61,059 nucleotides of DNA from Acidobacteriota bacterium (GCA_947470805.1 CANIVU010000049.1:1-61059); one strand, 5' to 3'. Numbered from the stretch's first letter, positions 43,335 through 52,177 are shown. The notes: a model not told the origin generated them from the letters alone. Program-made: numbers and translations.

Positions 43335-43440
43335 AAAATAAATTCCGCCCCGGACCCCAAAACGCCCCCCAAACCCGCCCTCGACGTGCTATCCTGAAAG
43401 AATTGGGACGCGGCCATGGGCCAGCGTCCCTTTCGTTTTT
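43335..43440 (+). ncRNA. Promoter-hairpin element A (candidate short RNA or attenuator)
   Basis: TG-C-TATCCT (43387-43395) is an extended -10. Only 9 bases later a hairpin begins: GGGACGC plus GGCC (43405-43415) pairs with GGCC and GCGTCCC (43419-43422, 43424-43430) with one bulged A, followed by TTTCGTTTTT. Transcription from this -10 would give an RNA of about 40 bases. No plus-strand gene lies upstream to be terminated, since the neighbour on the left is divergent. The flank AAATAAATTCC with a CCGCCC/CCCCAAA tract recurs in element C. Confidence 0.5.
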
Positions 43441-43457
43441 CCGGATCCAGCCCCCCA

Positions 43458-44639
43458 ATGGAACCACTCATCTACCTCGCCATCCTCCTCATCGGCGTCC
43501 TCGCCGGCTATCTCCTCCGCTCCCTCACCGCCCGCGCCGAACTCGCCGCCCTCGAAAAAGCCCACGCCCAATTCACCGCCTCGCTAAAAGGAGTCGCCGC
43601 CGACGCACTCGCCGCCAACAACCACAACTTCCTCGCCCTCGCCCAAACCGCCTTCCAAAAAGCCAACGAAACCGCCAAAGGCGAACTCGACCTCCGCCAG
43701 CAATCCATCCACGACACCATGAAGCCCCTGAAAGACGCACTCGAACGCATCGAAAAGGAACGCACGCAAGGCTTCGCCGGTCTCAAGGAAATGGTCGACC
43801 TCCTCCACACCACCCACCGCGACTCCGCCCGCGAAACCGCCAAACTCGTCAACGCTCTCAAAGCCCCTGCCGTTCGCGGCCGCTGGGGCGAAATGCAGCT
43901 CCGCCGCGTCGTCGAACTCGCCGGCATGCTCGACTACTGCGACTTCGAAGAACAAGTCTCCGTCTCCACCGACTCGGGCCGCCTCCGCCCCGACCTCATC
44001 ATCCGCCTCTCCCACGACCGCGAAATCGTCGTCGATGCCAAAGTCTCCCTCACCGCCTTCCTCGCCGCCACCGAACAGACCGACGAAGCCGCCCGCCACC
44101 GCAAGCTCGAAGAACACGCCCAGCAAATCCGCACCCACATCAAACGCCTCGCCGCCAAGGCCTACTGGGACCAGTTCGCCAAAGCCCCCGATTTCGTCGT
44201 CGCCTTCCTCCCCGGCGAGTCATTCTTCACCGCCGCTCTCCAGCACGACCCCGAACTCATCGAATTCGGCGTCGAAAACCGCGTCCTCATCGCCACCCCC
44301 ACCACGCTGATCGCCCTCCTCAAGTCCGCCGCCTACGGCTGGCGCCAACAAAAACTCGCCCAAAACGCCCAACAAATCTCCGACCTCGGCAAACAGATCT
44401 ACGACCGCCTCCTCACCTTCACCACCCACATGGACGGCGTCCGCACCGGCCTCGAAAAGTCCAACCGCGCCTACAATGACGCCATCGGCTCCCTCGAAAC
44501 CCGCGTCCTCCCTGCCGCCCGCAAATTCAAGGATCTCTCCGCCGCCACCGGCGACGACATCCCCGTCGCCCTCCCCGTCGAAACCGCCCTCCGCGAACTA
44601 CGCACTCCACCCAGTACCCCGGCCGGATTAGTACCGTGA
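43458..44639 (+). CDS. rmuC: DNA recombination protein RmuC
   Basis: A 393-residue RmuC-family protein, associated with limiting inversions and rearrangements at repeats; it has a PD-(D/E)XK-like nuclease fold. It starts with a membrane helix (PLIYLAILLIGVLAGYLLRS) and a coiled-coil region (about 30-140). The conserved core follows: LRPDLIIRLSHDREIVVDAK, FVVAFLPGESFF, and VLIATPTTLIALLKSAAYGW. The ATG at 43458 is preferred; an upstream in-frame ATG at 43416 falls inside the loop of hairpin element A. Expression may depend on read-through of that hairpin. Confidence 0.93.
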   Translation: MEPLIYLAILLIGVLAGYLLRSLTARAELAALEKAHAQFTASLKGVAADALAANNHNFLALAQTAFQKANETAKGELDLRQQSIHDTMKPLKDALERIEKERTQGFAGLKEMVDLLHTTHRDSARETAKLVNALKAPAVRGRWGEMQLRRVVELAGMLDYCDFEEQVSVSTDSGRLRPDLIIRLSHDREIVVDAKVSLTAFLAATEQTDEAARHRKLEEHAQQIRTHIKRLAAKAYWDQFAKAPDFVVAFLPGESFFTAALQHDPELIEFGVENRVLIATPTTLIALLKSAAYGWRQQKLAQNAQQISDLGKQIYDRLLTFTTHMDGVRTGLEKSNRAYNDAIGSLETRVLPAARKFKDLSAATGDDIPVALPVETALRELRTPPSTPAGLVP

Positions 44640-44735
44640 ACGCATTGCACCTGTAGACATCCATCGGTTACCCTGTTGAAGTTCTCCAACCCAAGAAAAC
44701 AAGACCTAATAAACACGTTGAAGCAACACAGGGAC

Positions 44736-45318
44736 ATGAAAAAATTACTTTTACTCGCCATCATCGCCTTGGGAGTCTCTCCCATCGCCTCAGCCGCCAT
44801 CGTCGGCTGCACCGTCACCTCGGGCACCGTCCTGACATCCACCAATGGTGGCCTTGCCTACTCCATCGCCAACGGCATCGGAACCGCCACCGGCGGCGCC
44901 ACCGGCGTCATCTCATGCCCTGCCATCTCCACCGGTTTCGGCTTCCTTGACAACTATCAAGTTTTCGCCTCGCTTGATTATCAAGGCGGACCCACCGGGA
45001 CTCTAGTGCAACAACCACTTATTGTTAAGGGCGGTCCCCTGAATAATTCCACCATTAATCCCTTCCTCTCTAGCTCCAACTCGCCCGTGGCCTTCCAAAT
45101 CGGCTCCACGCTCTCCGGCGCCACCTCCTATGCTGCCTTCACCGTCTTCGTCGACTCTCGGATCACCTTCGGCGGTCCCGTCACCGCCTCCAGCGGCCAG
45201 GTCGTGGTCTCCTACGACGTGCAGGCGCCCCCCCACGGGCGTTCCGGAGCCCTCCTCCTACGCGCTGATGACCGCCGGTCTCGCCGGCCTCGGCGTACTC
45301 ACCCGTCGCCGCAAATAA
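44736..45318 (+). pseudogene. PEP-CTERM protein gene with a +1 frameshift at a C7 run
   Basis: The first 166 or so codons from the ATG at 44736 give a signal peptide (KKLLLLAIIALGVSPIASA) and a small beta-type secreted domain. At 45228-45234 there is a run of seven C. Reading straight through gives a long unlikely tail; skipping one C gives TGVPEPSSYALMTAGLAGLG then VLTRRRK and a stop at 45318, a textbook PEP-CTERM sorting signal. So the gene is one base out of frame at this homopolymer. It could be a sequencing error, a recent mutation or slippage-based on/off switching. A hairpin follows at 45340. Confidence 0.8.
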
Positions 45319-45339
45319 CAACCACCCACCGAAACCAAA

Positions 45340-45370
45340 ACGGCGGCCCGGGTCCACCCCGCGCCGCCGT
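45340..45370 (+). terminator. Hairpin between the PEP-CTERM and zinc-ribbon genes
   Basis: ACGGCGGC (45340-45347) pairs with GCCGCCGT (45363-45370) around a 15-base loop, then TTGTCTTTCTC. It would terminate the plus-strand gene and sits just past the stop of the convergent small gene. Confidence 0.6.
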
Positions 45371-45378
45371 TGTCTTTC

Positions 45379-45534
45379 TCAATCCTCTCCCCGCCCCCGC
45401 CGCCCCTTCCGCGCCTTCTTCGTCTTCGCATACTGCATCCGGTGCCCCCCGCACTTCGGACACCGGAACTTCCGCATCCCATGCGCAATATGCGCCAGTT
45501 GCTGCATCGCGGATCGGCAACGGCGGCATGTCAT
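45379..45534 (-). CDS. Tiny zinc-ribbon protein (51 residues)
   Basis: A 51-codon frame read from the ATG at 45534. Two CxxC pairs form a zinc-ribbon pattern: CRRC at residues 3-6 and CPKC at 30-33, the latter in RKFRCPKCGGHRMQYAKT. The C-terminus is very basic (KKARKGRRGRGED). The codon pattern is GC-rich and the composition fits a nucleic-acid-binding ribbon. It may be a ribosome-associated or transcription-related small protein; no family can be named. It is convergent with the frameshifted PEP-CTERM gene and directly divergent from promoter-hairpin element B. Confidence 0.6.
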   Translation of the reverse strand: MTCRRCRSAMQQLAHIAHGMRKFRCPKCGGHRMQYAKTKKARKGRRGRGED

Positions 45535-45585
45535 AACTTTATTTTCGCACCAACCCCGAAACCGCCCCCAAAATCGTTTTCAATT

Positions 45586-45639
45586 TGCTAACCTGGAGGG
45601 ATACGGACTTGGCCAGCGGCCAAGTCCTTTTTTGTTTTC
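45586..45639 (+). ncRNA. Promoter-hairpin element B (candidate short RNA or terminator)
   Basis: TG-C-TAACCT (45586-45594), then 10 bases later a perfect 10-base stem, GGACTTGGCC (45605-45614) with GGCCAAGTCC (45618-45627), loop AGC, and TTTTTTGTTTT. The stem differs in sequence from elements A and C yet keeps pairing, a compensatory change. Confidence 0.5.
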
Positions 45640-45689
45640 CTGCCCCAAAAAATAAATTCCCAAACCGCCCCCCAAACCCAATCTTAATT

Positions 45690-45743
45690 TGCTATCCTGA
45701 AGAAATAGGGACGCGGCCACCGGCCAGCGTCCCTTTCGCTTTT
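45690..45743 (+). ncRNA. Promoter-hairpin element C (candidate short RNA or attenuator)
   Basis: TG-C-TATCCT (45690-45698), then 9 bases later GGGACGC plus GGCC (45708-45718) pairing with GGCC and GCGTCCC (ending 45733) around ACC, with one bulged A, followed by TTTCGCTTTT. Nearly identical to element A 2.3 kb away. It stands directly in front of the KDG-kinase promoter. Confidence 0.5.
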
Positions 45744-45751
45744 CCCAACCC

Positions 45752-45774
45752 AAACCGCGATAGAATAGCGGTTT
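45752..45774 (+). promoter_or_regulatory. Inverted repeat around the -10 of the KDG-kinase gene
   Basis: AAACCGC (45752-45758) and GCGGTTT (45768-45774) are a perfect 7-base inverted repeat flanking GATAGAATA, which contains the -10-like TAGAAT (45761-45766). The repeat abuts the ATG at 45775, so transcription is probably leaderless and a repressor bound here would cover the promoter. Confidence 0.45.
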
Positions 45775-46809
45775 ATGTCCAAGCTGATCGTCACTTTCGG
45801 TGAAATCATGCTCCGCCTGGCCCCTCCAGGATTCGAGCGCCTACTGCAGTCGCCCCAGTTCCTGGCGACATTCGGCGGAGGAGAAGCCAACGTCGCTGTG
45901 GCCGTCTCCGGCTTCGGCCTTCCGGCCCGTTACGTCACCGTCCTGCCGGACAAAAACGGAGTCTCCGACGCCTTCATCGGCGAAATGCGCCGCTTCGGTG
46001 TCGACACCTCCCAGATCGTCCGCGGTAAAGGACGCTTCGGCATCTATTATGTAGAGCCCGGCGCCAACCAGCGCGCCTCCAAGGTCCTCTACGACCGCGA
46101 GCATTCCGCCATCTGCCAGGCCCGCCCCGGCGCCATCGATTGGTCCAAAGCCCTCGCCGGCGGCTCCTGGTTCCACATCACCGGCATCACCCCGGCCATC
46201 TCCGAAGGCGCCGCCGAACTCGCCATCGAATCCGTCAAGGAAGCCCGCGCCCACGGCCTCAAAGTCTCCTGCGATCTCAACTTCCGCAAAAATCTCTGGA
46301 AATGGGGCAAAGAAGCCAAAGAGATCATGAGCGAACTCTTCAAATATGTCGATGTCGGCATCGCCAATGAGGAAGATTGTCAGATGACCCTCGGCATCAA
46401 ATCCGAAGCCGACGTCCACTCCGGCGAACTCGACCGCGACGCCTACCGCAAACTCACCGACAGCGTTCTCGAAGCCTACCCCAACCTCGAAGCCATCGCC
46501 GTCACCCTCCGCGAGTCCCACTCCGCCTCCCACAACGGCTGGGCCGCCTGCATGAACAATCGAAAAGAGTTTATGGTGTCCAAGCACTACGACATCACCC
46601 ACATCGTCGACCGCGTCGGCGGTGGGGACTGCTTTGCCGGCGGTCTGATCTATGGCTTGAACGCCCTCGCCACCCCGCAGGAAGCGCTCGAATTCGCCGT
46701 CGCCGCCAGCTGCCTGAAACACTCCATCCCCGGAGACTTCAATCGCTTCTCGGCCGACGAAGTCCACGCTCTCATCAAGGGCGGCGGCTCCGGCCGCGTC
46801 CAACGCTAG
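45775..46809 (+). CDS. PfkB-family sugar kinase, 2-dehydro-3-deoxygluconokinase-like
   Basis: A 344-residue ribokinase-fold kinase. The N-terminus [19 protein letters not shown] and [16 protein letters not shown] match KDG kinases, which phosphorylate 2-keto-3-deoxygluconate in pectin, uronate or Entner-Doudoroff catabolism. The PfkB signature near the C-terminus is [18 protein letters not shown], with GGGD in place of the usual GAGD and the catalytic Asp retained. An acidobacterial insertion (about 205-235) holds [20 protein letters not shown]. The secreted hydrolase gene begins 11 bases later, so the two are likely co-transcribed. Confidence 0.85.
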   Translation: MSKLIVTFGEIMLRLAPPGFERLLQSPQFLATFGGGEANVAVAVSGFGLPARYVTVLPDKNGVSDAFIGEMRRFGVDTSQIVRGKGRFGIYYVEPGANQRASKVLYDREHSAICQARPGAIDWSKALAGGSWFHITGITPAISEGAAELAIESVKEARAHGLKVSCDLNFRKNLWKWGKEAKEIMSELFKYVDVGIANEEDCQMTLGIKSEADVHSGELDRDAYRKLTDSVLEAYPNLEAIAVTLRESHSASHNGWAACMNNRKEFMVSKHYDITHIVDRVGGGDCFAGGLIYGLNALATPQEALEFAVAASCLKHSIPGDFNRFSADEVHALIKGGGSGRVQR

Positions 46810-46820
46810 AAACCAACAAA

Positions 46821-48605
46821 ATGAAACGCGCCCTCCTTCTCTTAACCGTCGCCACGGCCTTCGCCCAGGCCCCTCCGCCGTCGACCTTCATCCAGGTCCC
46901 GGCCGAAGAGCTGAACAAACTTCGCGAAGCCCTGAAACCTCTCACGGCGAAGGTGGGCGCGTTATCAAATAACCCCCTCCTGCCCGACGTAGCCATCTAC
47001 GAAAAGGCCGTCCAGAACCTCCTCAAGCACCCCGAAGAGTTCTACACCAAGGACTACATCACCCACGCCTACAGCGCCATCAAAACCGGCCTCGAACGCG
47101 CCAACGATATCGAAAACAACCGCGCCCATTGGCCCCGGCTCGCCGGCCCCATCATCCGCGCCTACAAATCCAAAATCGACGACTCCTACCAGCCCTACAA
47201 AGTCACCGCGCCCCCAGGCTACACCCCCACCAAACCTGTCCGCCTCGACGTCATCCTCCACGGCCGCAACGCCCGCCTCACCGAAGCCAGCTTCATCGCC
47301 CCGGACGCCAAACCCAAGCTCCTCCCCGAAAACCAAACCTGGATCGAACTCGAAGTCTACGGCCGCGGCAACAACGCCTACCGTTGGGCCGGCGAAACCG
47401 ACGTCTATGAGGCCATTGAAGCCGTCCGCAAGAACTACAACATCGATCCCGATCGCATCCTCCTCCGCGGCTTCTCCATGGGCGGCGCCGGCGCCTGGCA
47501 CATCGGCCTCCACAACCCCTCCGCCTTCGCCGGCGTCGAAGCCGGCGCCGGTTTCACCGAAACCATCCGCTACGCCAAGAAGCCCAACCCCACCCCCACC
47601 GAACGCGCCAACATGCGCATCTATGACGCGGTCGATTACGCCCTCAACATCATGAACGCCCCCACCGTCGGCTACGGTGGCGAAATCGATCCCCAATTGC
47701 AGGCCTCCGTCAATATCAAGGACGCCCTCGAAGCCGAACGCATTGCCCCCAACGCCCTCTTCCTCGTCGGCCCCCAAACGCCCCACAAATGGCACCCCGA
47801 CAGCAAAAAGGAGTCCGAAGCCTTCCTGACGAAAAACCTCCCCCGCCGCATGCCCGAACGCTTCCGCTTCGTGACATTCACCCCCCGCTACGGCCAGATC
47901 TGGAACTGGCGCGTCGCCGCCCTCGAACGTACCTACGCCCGCGCCGATCTCGCCGGCACCCGCACCAACGTCCTCACCAAGAACATCGCCGAACTCGAAC
48001 TCGACGCTCCCGGCGAAGTCACCATCGACGGCCAAACCGTAAAAGGGAAAGCCTTCGTCAAACGCATGAACCGCTGGGAACCCCGGGCCCCCAAACCGGA
48101 AATCCGCAAACGCGCCGGCCTCCAAGGCCCCATCGATGACGCCTTCATGGACCGTTTCCTCTGCGTCACCGATTCCCCCAATCCCATCCTCGACACCTTT
48201 GCCGCCGATTTTGACAAATACTTCCGCGGCAACGTCCGCCGTAAGTCCTCCGCCGAAGTCACCAAAGCCGACATCGCCGACAGCCACCTCGTCCTCTACG
48301 GCACCCCCGCCACCAATAAGCTGATGGCAAAACTTGTTAAATCACTGCCAGTGAAATGGACCGCCAACGAGATCGAAGTCAAAGGCCAGCGCTTCGACGC
48401 CCGCGATTACACCCTCGCCCTCATCCAGCCCAATCCGCTGAATCCGAATAAGTACATCGTTTTCAACGCCGGACACAGCTTCTCTAAGAAGGATCTTGAA
48501 GGGACAAACGCCCTCCTCTACCCCCGCTGGGGCGATTGGGCCGTCATCGAAACCAAGACCGGCGCCGTCAAAGCCTCCGGCCTCTTCGATGACTCCTGGA
48601 AGTAA
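46821..48605 (+). CDS. Secreted alpha/beta hydrolase (prolyl-oligopeptidase/esterase type)
   Basis: A 594-residue exported hydrolase. The start at 46821 opens a signal peptide (KRALLLLTVATAFAQAP). The catalytic nucleophile lies in GFSMGGAGAWHIGLHNPSAF (GxSxG). The preceding DVYEAIEAVRKNYNIDPDRI is the usual lead-in of this group of large esterases/peptidases. The C-terminal part (about 340-590) is a second domain with TNVLTKNIAELELDAPGEV that may bind carbohydrate or act as lid. The substrate could be an acylated plant-type glycan, given the KDG kinase beside it, but that is inference. Confidence 0.8.
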   Translation: MKRALLLLTVATAFAQAPPPSTFIQVPAEELNKLREALKPLTAKVGALSNNPLLPDVAIYEKAVQNLLKHPEEFYTKDYITHAYSAIKTGLERANDIENNRAHWPRLAGPIIRAYKSKIDDSYQPYKVTAPPGYTPTKPVRLDVILHGRNARLTEASFIAPDAKPKLLPENQTWIELEVYGRGNNAYRWAGETDVYEAIEAVRKNYNIDPDRILLRGFSMGGAGAWHIGLHNPSAFAGVEAGAGFTETIRYAKKPNPTPTERANMRIYDAVDYALNIMNAPTVGYGGEIDPQLQASVNIKDALEAERIAPNALFLVGPQTPHKWHPDSKKESEAFLTKNLPRRMPERFRFVTFTPRYGQIWNWRVAALERTYARADLAGTRTNVLTKNIAELELDAPGEVTIDGQTVKGKAFVKRMNRWEPRAPKPEIRKRAGLQGPIDDAFMDRFLCVTDSPNPILDTFAADFDKYFRGNVRRKSSAEVTKADIADSHLVLYGTPATNKLMAKLVKSLPVKWTANEIEVKGQRFDARDYTLALIQPNPLNPNKYIVFNAGHSFSKKDLEGTNALLYPRWGDWAVIETKTGAVKASGLFDDSWK

Positions 48606-48613
48606 AAAACGGT

Positions 48614-48619
48614 TACAAT
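48614..48619 (+). promoter_or_regulatory. Candidate -10 box of the TonB-type receptor gene
   Basis: TACAAT, five of six consensus bases, 9 bases after the upstream stop. No clear -35. It would give a leader of roughly 50 bases before the proposed start at 48678. Confidence 0.3.
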
Positions 48620-48677
48620 CCTGAATCTAGCCTCCATGTAGTGGCATCCAAATCCCAAACCGGGAAAGGGTCCTTAT

Positions 48678-51600
48678 ATTCACATATTCAAATATGTAGC
48701 GCCACTTGCGCTATGCCTCCTGCTACCTGTGTCGCTCGCCGCACAGGTTCTCAACGGCCGTCTGGAAATCGTCGTCCAGGACGGCAGTTCCGCCACAGTT
48801 GCCAATGCCAACGTCAGCCTGAAGGATCTTCGCAAGAAGGCCCCCGTTGGCGGCGTCATCACCACGGACCCCTCGGGCTCCGCTCTCTTCGCCTCCCTGC
48901 CCCCCAGCGAGTACGAAGTCAATATCGAAGCCCCCGGCTTCCGCAAAGCCATCGTCAGCGGCCTCGAACTGAACGCCTCGCAAACGGTCCGCCAGGTCAT
49001 CACCCTCGAGGTCGGTGCCGTCACTGAATCTATCTCCGTCGAAGCCATCGCCGCCGTCGTGAATACCTCCGACGCCACCATCGCCAAGACCATCAACCTC
49101 AAGGCCATCGACACGCTCCCCGCCCTCGGCCGCAACCCCCTCTCCTTCGTCTCCCTCTCCGCCGGCGTCTCCATTGACCCGGGCGACCCCTCCTTCTCCC
49201 GCATCAACGGCGCCCGCCAAGGCTCCAACAACACCCGCCTCGATGGCATCGATGCCAACGACGCCGTCGTCCCCCGCCTCGGACTCTCCATGTCGGCCGT
49301 CAACACGGACTCCCTCGAAGAAGTCCGCATCATCACCAACGGCGGCAAAGCCGAATACGGCCGCAACGCCGGTGGCCAGGTGGAAATGGTTACCCGCTCC
49401 GGGTCGAATCAGTACCACGGCAGCTTCGGCGATTACCTCCGCAACACCGTCTTCAACGCCAATCCGTTTTTCAATAACGCCAGCGGCACCAAACGCCCCG
49501 TGTTCATTCAGAACATCTACGAAGGCTCCCTCGGCGGCCGCATCATCAAGGACAAACTCTTCTTCTACGCCAACTACCAGGGCCGGCGCACCAACCAGGG
49601 CGTAGTCCGCAACCGCACCGTCCTCACCCCGGACGCCAAAAACGGCATCTTCCGCTGGGTCGCCAACGGCGTCACCAACTCCTTCAACATCGCCGCCAAC
49701 GACCCGGCCGGCCGCGGCATCGACCCCACCATGAAAACCCTCATGGCCCTCATGCCCCCGCCCAACAACAACGACGTTGGCGACGGCCTCAACACCGCTG
49801 GCTTCCGCTTCAACGTCGCCGCCCCCTCCCGCGAAGAACAAGGCACCGGCAAGGTGGACTACAACATGACGCCCACCCACCGCATCTTCTTCCGCTACAG
49901 CCGCCAGTGGAACCAGTCGATCGATAATCTGAACAACGCCGAACAGCGCTACCCCGGCCTCCCCGATGGCGCTCAGGGCGGCGCCCGCTGGAGCTACGCG
50001 GTTGGCTCCGATTGGACCATCACGCCGACCATCATCAACGAGTTCCGCGCCGGCTACCAGAGTGCCTCGGTCGACTTCATTCGCCCCTACCGCGATGGCG
50101 GCATCGCCGTTACCTCCAACCTCTACGACAACCCCATCAACAACGGGCTCGCCCAAGGGCGTAACTCCCCCGTTATCGATATCACCGACAACATCACCTT
50201 CCTCCGCGGCAAGCACACCTTCAAGGCCGGCGTGAACTTCCGCCGCGTCCTCCAGTACGGCTACAACCTCGCCGGCGCCTATCCCAACGTGCAGCTCAGC
50301 CGCACCTCCGCCGGCAACGCCGTCCCGGCCACCTTCGGCCCCCAGGGTCTGCCCAGCGCCACCCGCCAGGTCTTCGACGGTCTCTTCAACGACGTCCTCG
50401 GCCGGGTCGGTGACATCACCCAGACCTTCTACTCCGACCTCCAGAAGTTCCAGGATGCCGGTACCCCGCGCGTCCGCAACACCGTCTTCCGCGACCTCGG
50501 CTTCTTCTTCCAGGACGACTACAAAGTCACCCGCAACCTCATGTTGAACCTCGGCGTCCGCTGGGAATACTACGGCCCGCCCAAGGAACGTGACACCCTC
50601 CAGGGCACCCTCGACAAGGTCGGCTCCATCAACGCCATCGCCAACATCTCCGACTTCGTTGTCCAGCGCTCCACCAACGGCTGGTTCAACAAGGACATGA
50701 ACAACATCGCTCCTCGCGCCGGCTTCGCCTACAACTGGAAAGGCGACGGCAAAACCGTCATCCGCGGCAACTGGGGCATCTTCTACGACCGTATCATCGG
50801 CGCCACCTCCAGCTCCGTCGACGGCAACACCCCCGGCTTTGCGCAGGGTACCCAGACCTTCCCCAACAGCGGCTCGGCCACCGTTCGCACCGTCGCTATC
50901 CTCGGCGCCTCCGATCTGCCCGTGAAACCCGGCGCCCCGGTTACCAACCAGCCCGTCACCCGCGTGCCAACCGTCACCGTCTTCGATCCCAATCTCCGCA
51001 CCGGCTACCTCCAGCAGATGAACCTCGGTGTCCAACGGCAAATCACCCGGAACACCGTCCTCGACGTCAGCTTCGTCCGCACCATGGGCACCAAGTTGTT
51101 CGGTTTCCTGGATCTGAATCAGCCGAAAATCTACGGTGACTTCCTGAACTCCTTCAAGGAAATCGCCGCCTTCCAGGCCAACCCCAACAGCCCCGTCAGC
51201 GCCAACAACACGCTGGCCCGCATGTTCGGCGGCGCCGCCCAGGCCATCACCGCCCTCGGCGCGACGAACTTCCAGCAGGGTCTCGCCGGAACCGTGGCCG
51301 ATAACCTCGACCGTAACAACAACGCCCGCTACGCCGGTGTGGTGAACCAGTTCTACCTCCGTAACTTCCCTCAGTACAATCAGGTGCAGTACGGCGGCAA
51401 CTTCCACAGCTCCAGCTACAACTCGCTGCAGATGTCTCTCACCCACCGGGCCAAGAACGCAACGATCAGCGTCAACTACACCTACGCCCGCTCCATCGAT
51501 AACGGCTCCACGGACTCCAACGGCTTCACCGCCCCGGTCGATAACTTCAACCTGGTGAACAACCGTGGCCGTTCCGATACGGACCGTCCCCACGTCATGA

Positions 51601-52157
51601 ACCTGGTCGGCAGCTACAACCTGCCCTTCGGTAAGGGCCAGCGCTACCTGTCCAGCCTCAACCCGGTGCTCGAACGCGTCATCGGCGGCTGGGAAGTCGG
51701 TGGCTTGGCCATCGTGCAGAGCGGTACGGTCTTCTCGGTCACCAGCGGCCGCCGCACCCTCGGCAGCTCGCTCAACACCTACGCCAACTACACCGGCGAT
51801 CGTACGATTGGCGATGTCGTCCGCCTCGGCAACGGTGTGCAGTTCTTCACGCCGGAAGAAGTGGGCCGCTTCACCTTCCCCGGCCCCGGCGAAACCGGCA
51901 ACACCGGCCGCAACAGCTTCCGTGGCCCCGGCTTCTTCAACACCGACATCTCCATCGTGAAGCGGATCGCCGTCAACGAGCGGATGCGCTTCACCTACCG
52001 TGCCGAGATGTACAACGCCTTGAACCGGGCCAACTTCTCCGTTCCCGGTAGCAGCATCGTCACGCCAACCACGTTCGGCAAAATCAGCTCTGTCGTCAAC
52101 ACCAGCTCCGGCACCGGCGCCCGTGTTGCCCAGATGGCCCTCCGCTTCGACTTCTAA
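48678..52157 (+). CDS. Oar-like TonB-dependent receptor with carboxypeptidase-type regulatory domain
   Basis: A protein of about 1159 residues in the outer membrane. It has a CarboxypepD_reg-like domain (VTTDPSG-type fold, about 25-110), then a plug with NGGKAEYGRNAGGQVEMVTR, then a long beta-barrel ending VAQMALRFDF with a terminal aromatic. It takes up large ligands, probably glycans or peptides. The frame has a GTG at 48729, but the open frame runs upstream to 48642. Residues before the GTG give a full signal peptide, HIFKYVAPLALCLLLPVSLA. No ATG, GTG or TTG precedes it in frame. An ATT at 48678, with AAAGGG 7 bases upstream, is the best start. No TonB or ExbB gene is nearby. Confidence 0.8.
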   Translation: MHIFKYVAPLALCLLLPVSLAAQVLNGRLEIVVQDGSSATVANANVSLKDLRKKAPVGGVITTDPSGSALFASLPPSEYEVNIEAPGFRKAIVSGLELNASQTVRQVITLEVGAVTESISVEAIAAVVNTSDATIAKTINLKAIDTLPALGRNPLSFVSLSAGVSIDPGDPSFSRINGARQGSNNTRLDGIDANDAVVPRLGLSMSAVNTDSLEEVRIITNGGKAEYGRNAGGQVEMVTRSGSNQYHGSFGDYLRNTVFNANPFFNNASGTKRPVFIQNIYEGSLGGRIIKDKLFFYANYQGRRTNQGVVRNRTVLTPDAKNGIFRWVANGVTNSFNIAANDPAGRGIDPTMKTLMALMPPPNNNDVGDGLNTAGFRFNVAAPSREEQGTGKVDYNMTPTHRIFFRYSRQWNQSIDNLNNAEQRYPGLPDGAQGGARWSYAVGSDWTITPTIINEFRAGYQSASVDFIRPYRDGGIAVTSNLYDNPINNGLAQGRNSPVIDITDNITFLRGKHTFKAGVNFRRVLQYGYNLAGAYPNVQLSRTSAGNAVPATFGPQGLPSATRQVFDGLFNDVLGRVGDITQTFYSDLQKFQDAGTPRVRNTVFRDLGFFFQDDYKVTRNLMLNLGVRWEYYGPPKERDTLQGTLDKVGSINAIANISDFVVQRSTNGWFNKDMNNIAPRAGFAYNWKGDGKTVIRGNWGIFYDRIIGATSSSVDGNTPGFAQGTQTFPNSGSATVRTVAILGASDLPVKPGAPVTNQPVTRVPTVTVFDPNLRTGYLQQMNLGVQRQITRNTVLDVSFVRTMGTKLFGFLDLNQPKIYGDFLNSFKEIAAFQANPNSPVSANNTLARMFGGAAQAITALGATNFQQGLAGTVADNLDRNNNARYAGVVNQFYLRNFPQYNQVQYGGNFHSSSYNSLQMSLTHRAKNATISVNYTYARSIDNGSTDSNGFTAPVDNFNLVNNRGRSDTDRPHVMNLVGSYNLPFGKGQRYLSSLNPVLERVIGGWEVGGLAIVQSGTVFSVTSGRRTLGSSLNTYANYTGDRTIGDVVRLGNGVQFFTPEEVGRFTFPGPGETGNTGRNSFRGPGFFNTDISIVKRIAVNERMRFTYRAEMYNALNRANFSVPGSSIVTPTTFGKISSVVNTSSGTGARVAQMALRFDF

Positions 52158-52177
52158 TCCTCGAAGCCCAACCCCAA

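Noticed and set aside
45237-45536. Straight read-through of the PEP-CTERM gene past the C7 run
   Set aside because: The tail is Ser/Pro/Arg-rich nonsense overlapping the zinc-ribbon gene, while the +1 frame gives a perfect sorting signal.
48723-51593. A 956-codon open frame antisense to the TonB-type receptor gene
   Set aside because: It is the GC-rich complement of a well-supported gene, with Gly/Val/Glu/Asp-dominated low-information sequence and no motif. Its third-position pattern mirrors the real gene.
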